Assembly: GCA_023055355.1 (NCBI GenBank)
Contig: JALJCS010000001.1
Coordinates: forward strand, 101,851,381 to 101,915,380
Length of the DNA stretch: 64,000 bases
Direction: 5' to 3'
Origin: Agelaius tricolor
Taxonomy: Eukaryota; Chordata; Aves; Passeriformes; Icteridae
Under the pieces are notes generated by a model. That model had not been told where the DNA came from. It saw only the letters and a program-made list of their open reading frames with translations, and did not search any database. Each line of letters opens with the position of its first letter. Position 1 is the stretch's first letter. This document shows, piece after piece, positions 52,610-64,000 of this stretch. Position numbers and translations under genes: made by a program.

Positions 52610-52850
52610 CCAACACGAGGGTGATGCCGTGTCTGGAGATGTTGAGAGTGAGCAATCTTGTGCCATTAATCATCTTGGTGTCGCGGAAAGTGCCGGTTAT
52701 TATAGCGAGAGAACGATCCAATGCAGCGCCTTTACGTCTCTACTCTGTGTACATCGTAACAGGAAGCATGTCCCACCAGCTAGCAATCAATACTTAACTA
52801 AATGATCGAAGACAAAGCGCTGGCTCCAGAGAAATGCACCTTTACCTGCC
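52610..52850. promoter_or_regulatory. Candidate conserved non-coding element
   Basis: A repeat-free block with several CpG in an otherwise AT-rich setting (GTCGCGGAAAGTGCCGG, AGCGAGAGAACGATCC, TTTACGTCTC) and a TTAATCATC homeodomain-like motif. It ends at the potential minus-strand donor (GT at 52845..52844). No reading frame stands out. Confidence 0.3.
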
Positions 52851-53280
52851 TTTGCTCATCAATTGCCTGCTAGACCCAAAAGCACACCAGCTTCCTGCAG
52901 CTCCCGACAAGGCTGGGGCAGAGCTGACTGCTCCCCAGGCACGCCGCTGGAATCAGGTGTGCGCTTCTCTGCCCAGGATTTAGGTCGCAGCACCTGTGTG
53001 CCGAACGCCGCAGAAGCGCGGGTATCTAAGTATTATGAAAATAAATGGGTCATACACCACTGAGCTAACAACCACACCACCCCCAAGCCGGGCACTGAAT
53101 GACTGTGCAGGGCTCTGCCAGAGGGAGAGGAGAGGTTGAGCCAGCAGTGAAAACAAAACTGATGTGGTGAGATGGATTTTACTTTTCACTGGTTTGGGTT
53201 ACAGAGAAAGTTGGTCTGGCTGCCACCGTCTCTCAGGCTTTTCTGTAAAAAACCAAAAAAATGCAATGTACAGGCTGGTG

Positions 53281-53620
53281 AGATGACCTGTGGAGATGGG
53301 CTGGCAGCTCACCCCGCCGGGAAAGGGGAAGTGCCGCTGGCCCTGGGTGGAGGGAGGGCTGTGACTCAGTCCCTTGGGCTGACACACACACACACACCCG
53401 CGATGTCACCTGCCACAGCAAAAAATAAAAGTCCTCGCCACAACACGGCGGCCACAAGGGGAACGCCGAGTAAACAGATCAATGATGCTGCGTGCCCACG
53501 CAGCCCGTGGCACCGCTGGGGTGACGAACAAACAAACCTGTGGTCAATGCCAGCAAGGCAAGAGGTGTCAGAGGAGCTCAGGTTCGGATGGCACACTACA
53601 CTGCAGCAAACCCCGCTGTC
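53281..53620 (-). promoter_or_regulatory. CpG-enriched patch, candidate alternative promoter or first exon
   Basis: By hand count this stretch has roughly 17 CpG in 340 bases, against about one per 100 in most of the window, and it is GC-rich. Examples are CCCCGCCGG, ACACGGCGG and GAACGCCGAG. In the BACH2 direction it is followed, near 52846, by a consensus-like donor (CAG then GTAAAG). This arrangement fits an alternative first exon, but no TATA box or initiator decides it. It may also be a GC-rich enhancer. Confidence 0.3.
53382..53397 (+). repeat. Short CA dinucleotide repeat
   Basis: Eight AC units inside the CpG-enriched patch. Confidence 0.85.
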
Positions 53621-56600
53621 CTCTGCTGCTGTTAGCAGCTGAACAGGAGCAGAGTGCTCCTCCCAGCCACACAGCCCACGGTCACTGTGTGTGCCTGGAT
53701 GGGGATGCCTCCAGCACCGGGGTCTTGGGCAGAAACCTCCAGGAAGGGACCCTGGCTCACCACCCACACGTGTGTCACGTGCAGGCACCCTGCCTGAAGC
53801 CACACCAGCGCCGTTCAGGACATATATTTGTCCAGATACATATTTTATTTTAAAAATCATATACTATATATATATTGATGTGTTTGTATCAAAAGCTGTC
53901 CCTGGCCACCAGCCTGGCTGAGGTACAGAGGCTCTGACAGTGCTGAGAAGCACCTGATCACATCGAGGGACTGACAGAGCTGCTAGCAGTGGTCAATGGA
54001 CAGGATGCCACGGGAGGTTGTGAAGGTCCCTGAGGCAGGAGACACTCCACACACTGGTGTCACGAGGCACAGAGTCCTGATATGCCAGTACCATAAAATG
54101 AGTAAGAAAGTGCCTTCACCCCTATGAAAACAGCACTCCAACAGAAAAACGTACCAGAAAAATCGTGAAACGTAGACATGGCCACATCTCTCATCCAGTA
54201 AGATAAACTTGCCAATGTCCTCAGGTATGGTCATGGCACTTGAGAATAGGGTTTGCTACTGATGGTTAGGAGTGTTTGGTAAGTCAATGTTCAAAGTGAT
54301 ACAATTTTGCCTTCAGAAATCTGCTTTTCTTCTGAATTCTGTCAAATTATCTGACCTTTAAGAGCAGATTGAAAAAAAATTACATTTTTCCCAGGCTGTG
54401 GTGGTAGGCAGGTGACAGACATTAAACCACCAATATCTGCTATCTGCATATTTAAAATTTTACATTATTTACATCTGCCTAGAGATGGGCATAGCATAGA
54501 TTTCAAGAACTCTTTAAATTTTTTTTTAAATACTCTGAAGAACTCATACCTAGCAAATATGAAATTTCTGGACAGAACTTTCTGAGTTTTGGGTTGCCTT
54601 ATTTTTTTATCCTGTTTAAACCACTTATAGGCCCTTGCTGAATTCACAACATTGGATAAGCAGTACCAATCTGGTCTTTTTATGAGATGCAGAAGGACAT
54701 TGATTGGGATGTTATTTTTGCTGCTTTTAAAGGAAATCACACAGGGCTAAAACAAAATGAGAAATGTGAGCAGAGTATGGACACTGCTAGGAATAGTCAC
54801 CTGTCTCTGCTTGGATGCCAGCAGCCCTGCCCCAGCAGCTGCTCCAAGACACAGCTCTGTACATTCTCTGCCATTCGTGGCTGTTTGGGATAACAAATGG
54901 AGAGAGCCTCTCAGCAGAGAGCACAGCTTCTCCCTGGCTGCTGTACTCCCACATTACAGTACACTCAGTCTAAACTACCCAGGACTCATTCCCAGAGAAC
55001 CGGAAGAAATGGGGTTTTCTTTACTACCTTGGCACACGCACCATAACAGGGTTTTGCAATATGCTCTGTCAGAACAAGCAAGGGACATTCTGCTTTGAAC
55101 TCACACATCACTAAGTGCTATTTTTACAGAGATTTTATCCATCAGCATCCTAGTAGTATTATAGAAAGAAAATAATAAATGGAAGAGGGGAAAGGCATAC
55201 TTATTTACCCCACTGCACTCTGGGAAAAGCAACAAGAATGCAGTTGTTACAGCTGGGTCAACCTTGTGCTACTGCTCTTTCCAGCAGGGCTAATTAACAA
55301 GTGAAAGTCTGCTTCTTTCTATGGAAATTGCTATAATGAGGTAATTGTTACTAGCAGAGTCTGTCATCAAAACCAGCCAGACAATGGGAAACAGAGAAAT
55401 CAAATAAGCAACAGGCAGCTTGCCCTCATGTCCACCTGTGCCGGCGTGGATCTGCACACACGACAGGTGCAACCCCGGCCAACAGCCTGGGAGGTGATGC
55501 ATGGGTTTTCTAGGAGCTTGAGTACACACCATGTTTTAAAAATGATGCACAGTTGAAGCCCATAACCACAGTTAAAAGAGAAAGAAGGAAAAAAGAAAAG
55601 GAAAGGCATATATTTGATGACAGCTCCTATATCCTCATACTGGTTTTCAAGTTCATTTGGTCCTCAGATCTGATTTTGTTCCTCGAAAAGGAGACATCTG
55701 ATTATTTGTAGCATAACAAAGAGCAAGACTAAACTTCCCATGCACTTATTGGAATGAGAGAGGTTTTGTCTTTCCCATTTCTGTCTGCTTTTTCAAGTCC
55801 CCCAACAAGGATGATATTTTTGAAGTTAGTTCCTCTGGAAGTGTTTTAAATAGTGAATTTGCAAGATGCCTAATGATAAGCTTTTCAAATATCATGAGAA
55901 AAGCCTGTAAAAAATTGTGATAAGGCTTCCAAACCTCATGGGAATAGTGCTAAGTAGGACTAATGAAAAACAAGCTTTTTCTGCCTGCCTAGCTGTTACA
56001 ACTCATATTTTCAAGTCTTCTTCCCTTAAGACAAGCACTAAAAACAAATTTCAAGCCAGATCCAAAATTTTCCTGTAGTCAGACAATTCTTGCTAAGGGG
56101 GATTTGATTAATAACTGCACCAGAGAATGCCAGACCCTCAAGGAAATGGCAACACTCTCCCTTTTTTGGAAAACAAAATCAAACTCACACCTTGTAAGGC
56201 CTCTTTGACAGTGAATTCTGCTCCTACCCAGACTTTCTCCACTGCCTATGACTTCACCATTTTTTTTGCTGATACTTATCACACTAGAAAAAAAAATTCC
56301 TCTCTTTAAAAACTGAATTTCCATATGTATTAAAGAACACAATCCCAGTTTTACAGTAGATTTTTCTTTTTTTAGTAAATATTTTAGTGTCACATAAGCA
56401 AATAAAGTACTTCAAATAAAGGTATATTTCTAATGTAAATACTTTGGTTCCAAAACATTAATATTTTTTTAGAAGTAGTATTACATACAGATCAGTTCCA
56501 CATACTAAAAATGGTATTAGTTAGCATTCAAGAAAAACTGACCTGTAAGGAGTGGTCTGCTTCACTGACCTGTTCTGACTAAACTGCATCATATGCATTT

Positions 56601-58278
56601 GTTACTGCAGTAAACAAACAAGGGTGGTAACGTCCACAGTGCCACACTGTGAACCACAATTTTGTATTACCTCCTTTTGCCAAGCTGCTCTATAACACCA
56701 TCCCAAAGATAAAAACCTCTTAACCACAAAGAAATTTGGTTTTGTTTTAAAAATTAATGAAATTAAGTTGTGCTCAAGCCTTTTCCCAAGCTTGTCAGCT
56801 CTGGGGTGCCCCACCCTCCATAAAGCACAGACCACCACATCCATGCCATCCTTCTAGTGGTCCAGAAGCTTCTTTTAGCTCAGAAACCAGAATTAAGGTT
56901 AGAACTGCTGACAAACTGCAAAGAGACAAACCAAGATACCCCACTGATTCTATGCCAGGCTGCACTATGGAATGTTTCAGAGGAAGACTCAGTCATTGTG
57001 GGATCAGGGATTGAATACGTGCACAGGATCATAAGCTGCTCCCCATCTTGGGTGAAATATCAAACAAGCACAACAAGCACAGGGGACTACTGCTCCAGCT
57101 GAGAAGTTAGGAAGGGATCTGCAGTCCTCTCAATCTGTCCCTAGGAGATCTATGCACAACTTTCTTTACCCTCCTACACTCAGGTGGAGCACTGATTCCA
57201 CCTGGAAGGAGCAGGAGGTAGCAATAAAGACACTTCTGATGCTTACAGAGCCTTTTGGAGCAGTAGGATGAAGGATGAAGCAGCATCAGGGCTCCTCCAA
57301 GGGAAATACTCCAGGAACCCGAAAGGAGAAGCATATGGATTCTATCATGGGAGAAATAGAAGGGTGCCTGCAGTCCTGTAGGGCAGGTGATGGCCTCCAA
57401 ACTGACGTGGAGCACGTGCAACTTTGGCAGGGTACACCAAGGCAAGTGTGTACACATGCAGCCCGTTGCAGAGAAAAACAAAGCGCCGTTAGAGCAGTGG
57501 GGGAACAGAGCTATTTTAGGCAATTCTCACTATGGTTTACTGTCGTAGCAGAACACTTAGAAAAGCCGTCAAAATGACAATCACTATTTAGGTTAAAAAG
57601 CAAGTAACTACTTCAATAACAATTTATTCACCACCTAATGTTTGCAGTTGAATTACAGCTTTTACGGTGTTTTTCTAAAGTGTGATATTTACTGCCTCTA
57701 CCTTGCATTCCCAAGATCTTTTTTTTTTTCATTTTTTCTTTAAATAGAAAGGAATTGGAATCACAACTTACATGTAACTTTTCTAGGTTCTGTGCTGGCT
57801 AAAATGTTCTCACGATGCAGGGAACAGGATCAATGGAGAAATTAAGAGGCTGCAGCAATCCATTAAGAAGTGACCCTCCAAAGTTCTGTGGGGCAGTGTT
57901 CTGGCAACTCAGTTGGAGCAACCTAAAATAAAATAAAGGCACGAATTTAAAAAAATCAAGCACTGAATCTTTACAAACACCTCTTTGTTTTTTCCCTCTG
58001 ATTCTAAAAAACACGCTGGGGCATCTTTTTTCTTTAATATAGAAGGTTTTTATGCCAAACATGACAATTACTTTATGTCCATTTCACACTTTGTCAAAGC
58101 TTTAAGCTGTAGATACCTTCCTACAAAGACCGTGTTTTCCTTCCAGTCATACAGTATAAGGCCCCTGAAAAGAATTCTGAACAGATAAGCTAACACCTAA
58201 ACTAACTAATAATCACATTTCTGAGATTACTCTACCAGATCATACCACAGGTACATGCACTGTTACGCATACATACTA
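53621..58278. other. Intronic sequence, nothing recognised
   Basis: GC content falls to background after about 53.85 kb. Apart from short A and T runs no structure was seen. Confidence 0.5.
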
Positions 58279-58481
58279 AGGAGTTCTTTAGTGTGGTGGT
58301 GGCAAGGCACTGGAGCAGGTTGCACAGAGAAGCTGTGGATGCTCCATCCCTGGAAGTGTTCTAGGCCAAGGCTGGATTGGGCTTTGAGTGACCTGGTCTA
58401 GTGATAGTTGTCCCTGCCCATGGCAGATGGGTTGGAACCAGATAAAAAGCTGAACCTAAATCACCCTGTGGTTTTATGAAA
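58279..58481 (+). mobile_element. CR1 LINE, 3' end in sense orientation on the plus strand
   Basis: The sequence follows the avian CR1 3' consensus in order: GGTGGTGGCAAGGCACTGG, GGTTGCACAGAGAAGCTG, CCATCCCTGGAAGTGTT, ACCTGGTCTAGTG, TGTCCCTGCCCATGGCAG and GGGTTGGAACCAGAT. It ends in a diverged tail containing CTGTGGTTTTATGAA, related to the ATTCTATG-type CR1 terminus. About 200 bp remain and it is clearly mutated. It is antisense to BACH2. Confidence 0.9.
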
Positions 58482-61400
58482 CTGCATATCACACCAGAAA
58501 GGAGTTATCATAAAACCAGCAAATTTATCTAGTAGGCTTTAAATAATAATTAATATTGGCTTTTGTCAAAGCTTTGCATTGATTTTATCAAGGAATATAG
58601 GTTAGGAACACAAAATTTGTTCCTTTGTTTCTCCTTTACTCTGGCGAGCTTCAAAGAAACACCATCAGCTTAATTTGGTATCCCTGGGTCGATGCAATGT
58701 GTGTCATAATCCTGCAGCTACCCTAAAGCAAAGCTACCTGTCATGCCAGTCCATGTCAAAAGAAAACTGGAAAGAGAATGCAATGTTCATCTGCCCACAG
58801 AAAATTCACTGTGCTGTCACCTCTGTGCAAGGGGCTCAGGGCTGGAGTCCCTGGAGGGGAGGCACTCTGGGATGGGGAAGGCTGGTGAGAGCAGGGCTGG
58901 GGCCAGGAGGCTGGAGCAGGGGGGGTGAAACCTCCAGCAGCCAATCCCAGCATCATCATACAGCCCAGACCCCACAGTGAGCACAGTCCCAATCCCAGAA
59001 AAGGCTTCCCCCATCTATCAAGGAAACGGTCACACTGAAGTGGCTGGGGAGGAAATACTTGTGGAAGGAGAAGTAATTAGCTTTAAGCTACAGGGGTTCT
59101 CAGGCTGAGGTTTTCAAGTTGCCAGTGCCCAATACTTCACTGTTTTCCTGGAAAAAACATTGGAATGCTTAACTACTATTTACTTGAGTGAAGTTGGCAA
59201 CTGGGAGTGGAAAGGAAGATGGTTTTCTTTTGAACAGAAGGGGACAGCAGCAGTACAAGCAGTGGCATGTATCTGTCTTCACAGGATCACTGCAAAGGCT
59301 GCGTCTGCAGGATTACCACAAACTAAAGCTAGATAAAGGGGGAGGTGAGGCAGAGGAAAATAAACCCCTGAAGTTTAGATCTTTTAAAAAACTACTCTTA
59401 TTTTTTAAAAACATGCAAAATTAACTCTTCAGTAAAAAATCCTGGTTTCTCAAGAGATGTCTGCTATGTCTATTTATTATGACTAATGCCTGTTTATGAC
59501 TCCATAAAAAAGTGTGTGTGTGTTGGGGGGGGGAAACAAAAAGCAGTGCAAATGAGAGAGACTTGGTGGTTATTTTTCTAAGTATGCTGTTCCTGGTAAA
59601 AAAATTCAATAATTTCTGAGCAGTGATCCTACTGCATTGTACTCCAAGTTTTGTGGAGAATTGATTCACTTATGGAAAGCAGGTTATTTCCTCTGGATGG
59701 CACCCTTCTAGATGGTTCACCAACAATGCTCAAACTCTTGCTACCTTTAAGGATTGCCTAATTAGGTACTTGAAAAGAATCATGAGGCTGTGCTAGGAAC
59801 ACAATGCTTGTGTCTCTTTAGTTTATACAGTTTTCTTCAATTGGGCATAACATTCATTGACAGACTGTAAGAATACCAAATATTTATAGTCACAAATATA
59901 GATTATTTAAATTGCCTATAAACCTAAAAATATAAACTCTAAATCTGTTCAGTCATAAATCACTGTAGAACAAAAATAACTGTTGCTTACTCAATGGCCA
60001 AAGGACTAAAACCAGGGAAGCCTCTGTGTTTTTAAGCATAACTTATTTTCCTGAGCAAAAATTGCACATGCCACGGTGTATCAGATGAAAAAGAGAATAA
60101 ACAGACTTTGGGAATAGGGAAACAAGAGAAAATCAAGGGCACAGGAGGTGGGGGGAGAAAGAAGACTTTCAGCACCACTGAAGCTTTTCTGAGAAGGTCT
60201 GATTGATGTTCACTGCTGTAGAAAGCATGAGGCTGCATCCCAAACATTTCATTCCCTTCTGCAAATGTCTCACTCCATACCTCTCCCCATGTTCCCCAGA
60301 TATTCTTGCCCCATGCGGGATGATCCAGCCAGCATCAGGTTTTACACATGATCTAAAAGACTAAAGCAGGAATCTCCCTGCCCAGGGGTCAGCTTAGGGT
60401 AGAATGAAACTTGACCCCTGCCTATGCTCAGCACGAGGGCTCCTTCATGCCTTCCCTTCAACAAAAGACTTGTCCTGAAACAGGCACAGTATTAAAGGCA
60501 AAGCTGTTACTACAGCTGCAAACCTACAGGAATACACAAAAACTGAGCTCATGGGAAGAGCCAACCGTGCACCTACTGAAGAGGAATTTCAGCAGTTTAA
60601 CAGGCTGATCAGCCAGGTTTACAGCATTGGAAGAATCTTAGGCAGGGTAAGATCTACTCTCTGCTCCAAGGCTTGCTCACATCAAGGTCTCAGCTCTCAG
60701 CACAGACCTGCACATGTGGGCCATCAGTTAACAGGGTCATGAGAGGCCACAAAATCACTGTCCTACACCAGCTTGAAGAACCAGCTCCTGCAGTCTTGGA
60801 GGTTGCAAGAAAACCTTACATTTATTCTAAAAAGAAGCATCTGCCTAAAGAGCTTGCAAAGAAATCTAGAAAAATAACAATACTTCCAACTGGACTTTGT
60901 AAATCTGCTCAATTTTTAAAAAACTTATATTATTTAACAACCTCTTGTACATTTTTTGAACCAGGTTACCTTCTTTCTCCCCCTTTCTGATGGCTTCCAG
61001 TACCACCTGGCAGCTGAAATTAGCACTGAGGAATGCAAATGTGAAGGAAGACACACCAGACACTCTGGCAGAAGAATGCAAGAAATTGAAAAACCATTTG
61101 CTTCAATAAAACACCTTCCAGTTTGGATTTCTGTTATACAGAGAGAGTGTTCAAAGGAGAGGTTTTGTTTTTAACAGGCCTTTAATGCTTAAAAGGAGAA
61201 AACTGGCAACTTCTTCTGTTTGCAACAAACAAACCAAGAAAGGTGAATTGAGAAGGGCATGATGAATGTACCTGGGTATTACTCCACTTATCATGAAAGG
61301 TGTTTCAAACACAGAAAATCATGTAGTTGTGCTCAAGAACACTGGAGATGCTGGGAAGTGAACAACAAATACACAAATGCAGCAAATACACAGTGGGTTG

Positions 61401-64000
61401 TTTATCCTGATGTTCAGCATAGGTGGGTAGAATGAGGGCTAAGTAAAATGACCCACACAAGGAGACCAGTTGATGAGCTTCTCTCAGATGCAGACAAGAG
61501 GAAAAAACATTTAAGAAAGGCTGAGCACCTGAGAGCTGGGAGCGGTGAGCACAGGTCTGCAAACAGAGCAGACCTGGTGTTTTCTGAAGCAGTGCCTCAC
61601 CTGGTGGGGTGCAATGATGCTACTTACACAAATGTGTACAGAAATTGATCCCAGTGAAGTCAAGGATCCTGCTTTGTTACATGCAATACCATCACAGATC
61701 AGCAAACGTGTTTTCCTTGCATTTTGTGTGTAATTTCTGTCTGGTTGAAGTAGCTTCATGGGAACATTTGTAGCTCGAAGGGTCGCCTGAGGCTGAGAAG
61801 GCATTTGCAGTGCTCCTGACATCTAATGCCTGATCTCTCCCTGAAATCTGTAAATTAAACCCAAGATGATATTGATACCTGTGTCACAAAAGAGACATGG
61901 TCTGCTTCACCCTCAGTGCACCTAATTTCCTCATAATAAGCTGTGGAGTTCTTCCAAAGGGAAAGAGCATGCCCATCTATCACTCCTGCTTGTTCCCACG
62001 TGCACTGTTTAACCAGGGGCAGCCAAAACAGGAGTCAGAAGGGCACAGCAGCTTTTTTCCCAGTGTACAGAGGTGGGATGCAGAAAACCAACACAACCAA
62101 GGAGGAGTGGACCACAAACAAGGAGGTACCCACCCATCCCAGGGCTGTGAGCACCAGCTCTGCAGTGCATCCCTATCTGGGTGAGCTGTGTCAGCAGTCA
62201 GAGCAGATGAGATTGAGTTATTCCCTCAGATAATGGCAAAACAGTGTCAGGAGCCACCTTAGCTAGAGACTGTGACTGAAGTCACCAGGAGAACCTTCAA
62301 GACACCCATTGCTGGCTGACTGGCTGCAGGGGAAGGCAGCTGCTGCTGCCCTGGAGCGCTCCAGAGTCTGAAAACTGGATTTTCACCAGCTACACCTAAC
62401 AAAACCAACCAGGCTTAAACAGAAAACTTTCAGAGAAGCATAGTGAGAATTTTCCACCCTTTCTTGTCCTCTGGTTGCAGTTAGGTCTGTGACACATCAA
62501 GCAGGCAGGGCTAGAAGGCATAAGGTTGCAGTTCAAGACTACTGCCACAGGAACTTGTAAATCTTTTAATGTAAAACCTGAGTGATTTTCTCATTGGAAT
62601 ATACTTGACTTAAAGCCACCATCGAAAATATTTTATCTTGGGGTTATGACTCATGAAAGAATGGCTAGGTGTGAAAGGAAAGTTAATATATTTTGTGAGA
62701 AAAACCCCCTCCCCAGCAACCTTATCAGATGACACGAATTGAATATTTATGTCCTATGCAGTAAAACCAATAGACAGCAAAAGCCACAGCCTAATACTTT
62801 GTGTCAGATCTGATGAAAATTCAGACACCTAGCTTATTTCCCCTTAAGGGATGGAAATTATGGTTAACACATATACAAACAGGAGAAAATGAGATGGTTC
62901 AGTGATGAGGATGAAACTGCTGTCCCTTAGTCTGGCATGCTGGAAGATGACACCAGACTAGCCAGTGCTGGTTCTCTGGGATGAGAATGCTTCCGAGGTC
63001 ATCATGAAATGACACAGCTCACTGGGTTAATGCTCCAAGGCTCCTGACCCAACACATGTGACCCACAAAAACACACCCCTGCCATGCCAAAAAGATGTTC
63101 CCATGTTGAATGATTATCACAGTCAGACTTTTACTGCTGATTTCTTTTAAAAATTGCAAATTGAGAAAACAGTTAACATAGAGAACGAAAGAACAGGCCA
63201 CAGTCAACCACAAAAACTTCCCATAAGGTTCAGCATGTGGGAAACAGATAAGTAAATGCTGCAAAAGATGAACAATATTTAAGTATTAACACAAATGTTT
63301 GTTTTGGGGAGGTTTATCTGGCATCTCTACCGGTTTTCCTCCAAGCTCTAATACAAAAATAACTGCGTCTCACTGCAACTGGGAAGAGATGGCAGCAGCT
63401 CAACATTGCTCCCTTTTTTCCCTCTGTACTCAGAAAAAAACCCCAGCTGCCTTACAGTGTCACACAAACTAATTTAAGGTGATTTAGGATGAAGTCAGCC
63501 ATATATTAGCAAGTTCAGAAAGTTCAGTCAGTGGTCTCATTTTCATCATCCTGTCAAATGAGGACATACATGTGCAACATAAGGGCAGGAGAAACAGCTT
63601 TTTCTCCAGCTGTACAGGTGGTCCCCCATGCTACAGCATGAAGTGAGGAAATTATCCTTTAGCTCATGTAAATCTTGGATGCCATAGCTGCTCACCAAGC
63701 TATGAAGAGGGAGCCCATGTTGATGGATGTCCATATCTTGCCTGTGCAAGCTATGGTAGGGCTGAAAGTGAGCAAATGCTCCATCTCCCATGAAGGAGTT
63801 GCCTCTCATCTTCTCTGTCCCCACCCCTCACTCCAAACAGGGGTAAGTCAAAAGACTTTGAAATTGCTTTGTGGGTGATCTTCAGTGGTTGTTAAAAATA
63901 TAAAAAAGAGAAAGGGGGAATGGTGATGGGAAAGTGGTTCAAAAATATGTTCCCTCTTGGGTGAACTCAGGTCTTTTTAACAAGAAAAGCCAAAGAGGCC
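58482..64000. other. Intronic sequence, nothing recognised
   Basis: A GC-rich pocket at 58.8-59.0 kb with G-rich runs (GGAGCAGGGGGGG) and otherwise unremarkable DNA up to the end. No upstream BACH2 exon or promoter could be identified. Confidence 0.5.
59511..59533 (+). repeat. GT run followed by nine G
   Basis: Five GT units, then TT and G9. A similar pure G10 run occurs at 25707..25716. Confidence 0.8.

Larger units (their letters stand above)
23714..64000 (-). other. BACH2: BACH2 intron(s) upstream of the start-codon exon (5' UTR region)
   Basis: The start-codon exon has an acceptor, so sequence to its right belongs to an upstream intron and possibly small non-coding 5' exons. At least 40 kb is present and no promoter with a strong CpG island is visible, so the main BACH2 promoter probably lies beyond 64000. 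In mammals BACH2 likewise has several untranslated 5' exons spread over long introns. Confidence 0.8.

Noticed and set aside
53366..53860. Open frames on both strands across the CpG-enriched patch
   Set aside because: GC-rich sequence lengthens random frames; neither translation is recognisable.
1..64000. Clusters of AP-1 cores (TGASTCA) as a MARE-rich locus
   Set aside because: About eight such 7-mers are expected by chance in 64 kb and roughly that number was seen; only the full 11-base match at 25.5 kb was kept.
1..64000. tRNA, rRNA, microRNA, CRISPR or bacterial-type operon features
   Set aside because: Looked for and not seen; the DNA is intronic vertebrate sequence. Known BACH2-locus microRNAs of primates were not recognisable here.

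Overview
The window is vertebrate nuclear DNA, almost certainly from a bird. It is AT-rich, nearly gene-free and poor in repeats. Two fragments carry the characteristic 3' end of avian CR1 LINEs (32041..32136 and 58279..58481). The only protein-coding exon I can support is on the minus strand at 23459..23713. It encodes the first 81 residues of BACH2, the BTB/CNC-bZIP transcription repressor, and has a clean AG acceptor and GT donor. The rest of the protein (end of the BTB domain, central region, bZIP) lies outside the window, beyond position 1.

Because BACH2 is transcribed from right to left, 23714..64000 is intron upstream of the start-codon exon, perhaps holding non-coding 5' exons. 1..23458 is the intron that follows the first coding exon. 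No second gene was recognised on either strand; the other open frames are of the length expected by chance and match no family I know.

The introns hold a probable endogenous-retrovirus LTR (about 16403..16755), a very old LINE reverse-transcriptase fragment (about 27610..28015), two short CR1 3' ends, and several simple repeats (an AT microsatellite at 38.5 kb, A-rich tracts at 31.3 and 33.2 kb, AAAC-type runs at 14.7 and 16.1 kb, a short CA run at 53.4 kb). There is also a 22-bp tandem duplication at 33.25 kb and an 11-bp perfect hairpin at 35.9 kb.

Several repeat-free, homeodomain-motif-rich blocks look like conserved non-coding elements (around 7.0, 9.3, 19.2, 30.1, 37.6, 40.7, 41.5, 46.4 and 52.7 kb). 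This is a visual judgement and needs an alignment. A CpG-enriched patch at 53.28..53.62 kb lies just upstream, in the BACH2 direction, of a consensus splice donor, which makes it a candidate alternative first exon or promoter. A full NF-E2/BACH-type site at 25542..25552, about 1.8 kb upstream of the start-codon exon, raises the possibility of autoregulation.

I found no new multi-gene system here. The points worth a second look are regulatory or concern the history of this intron.
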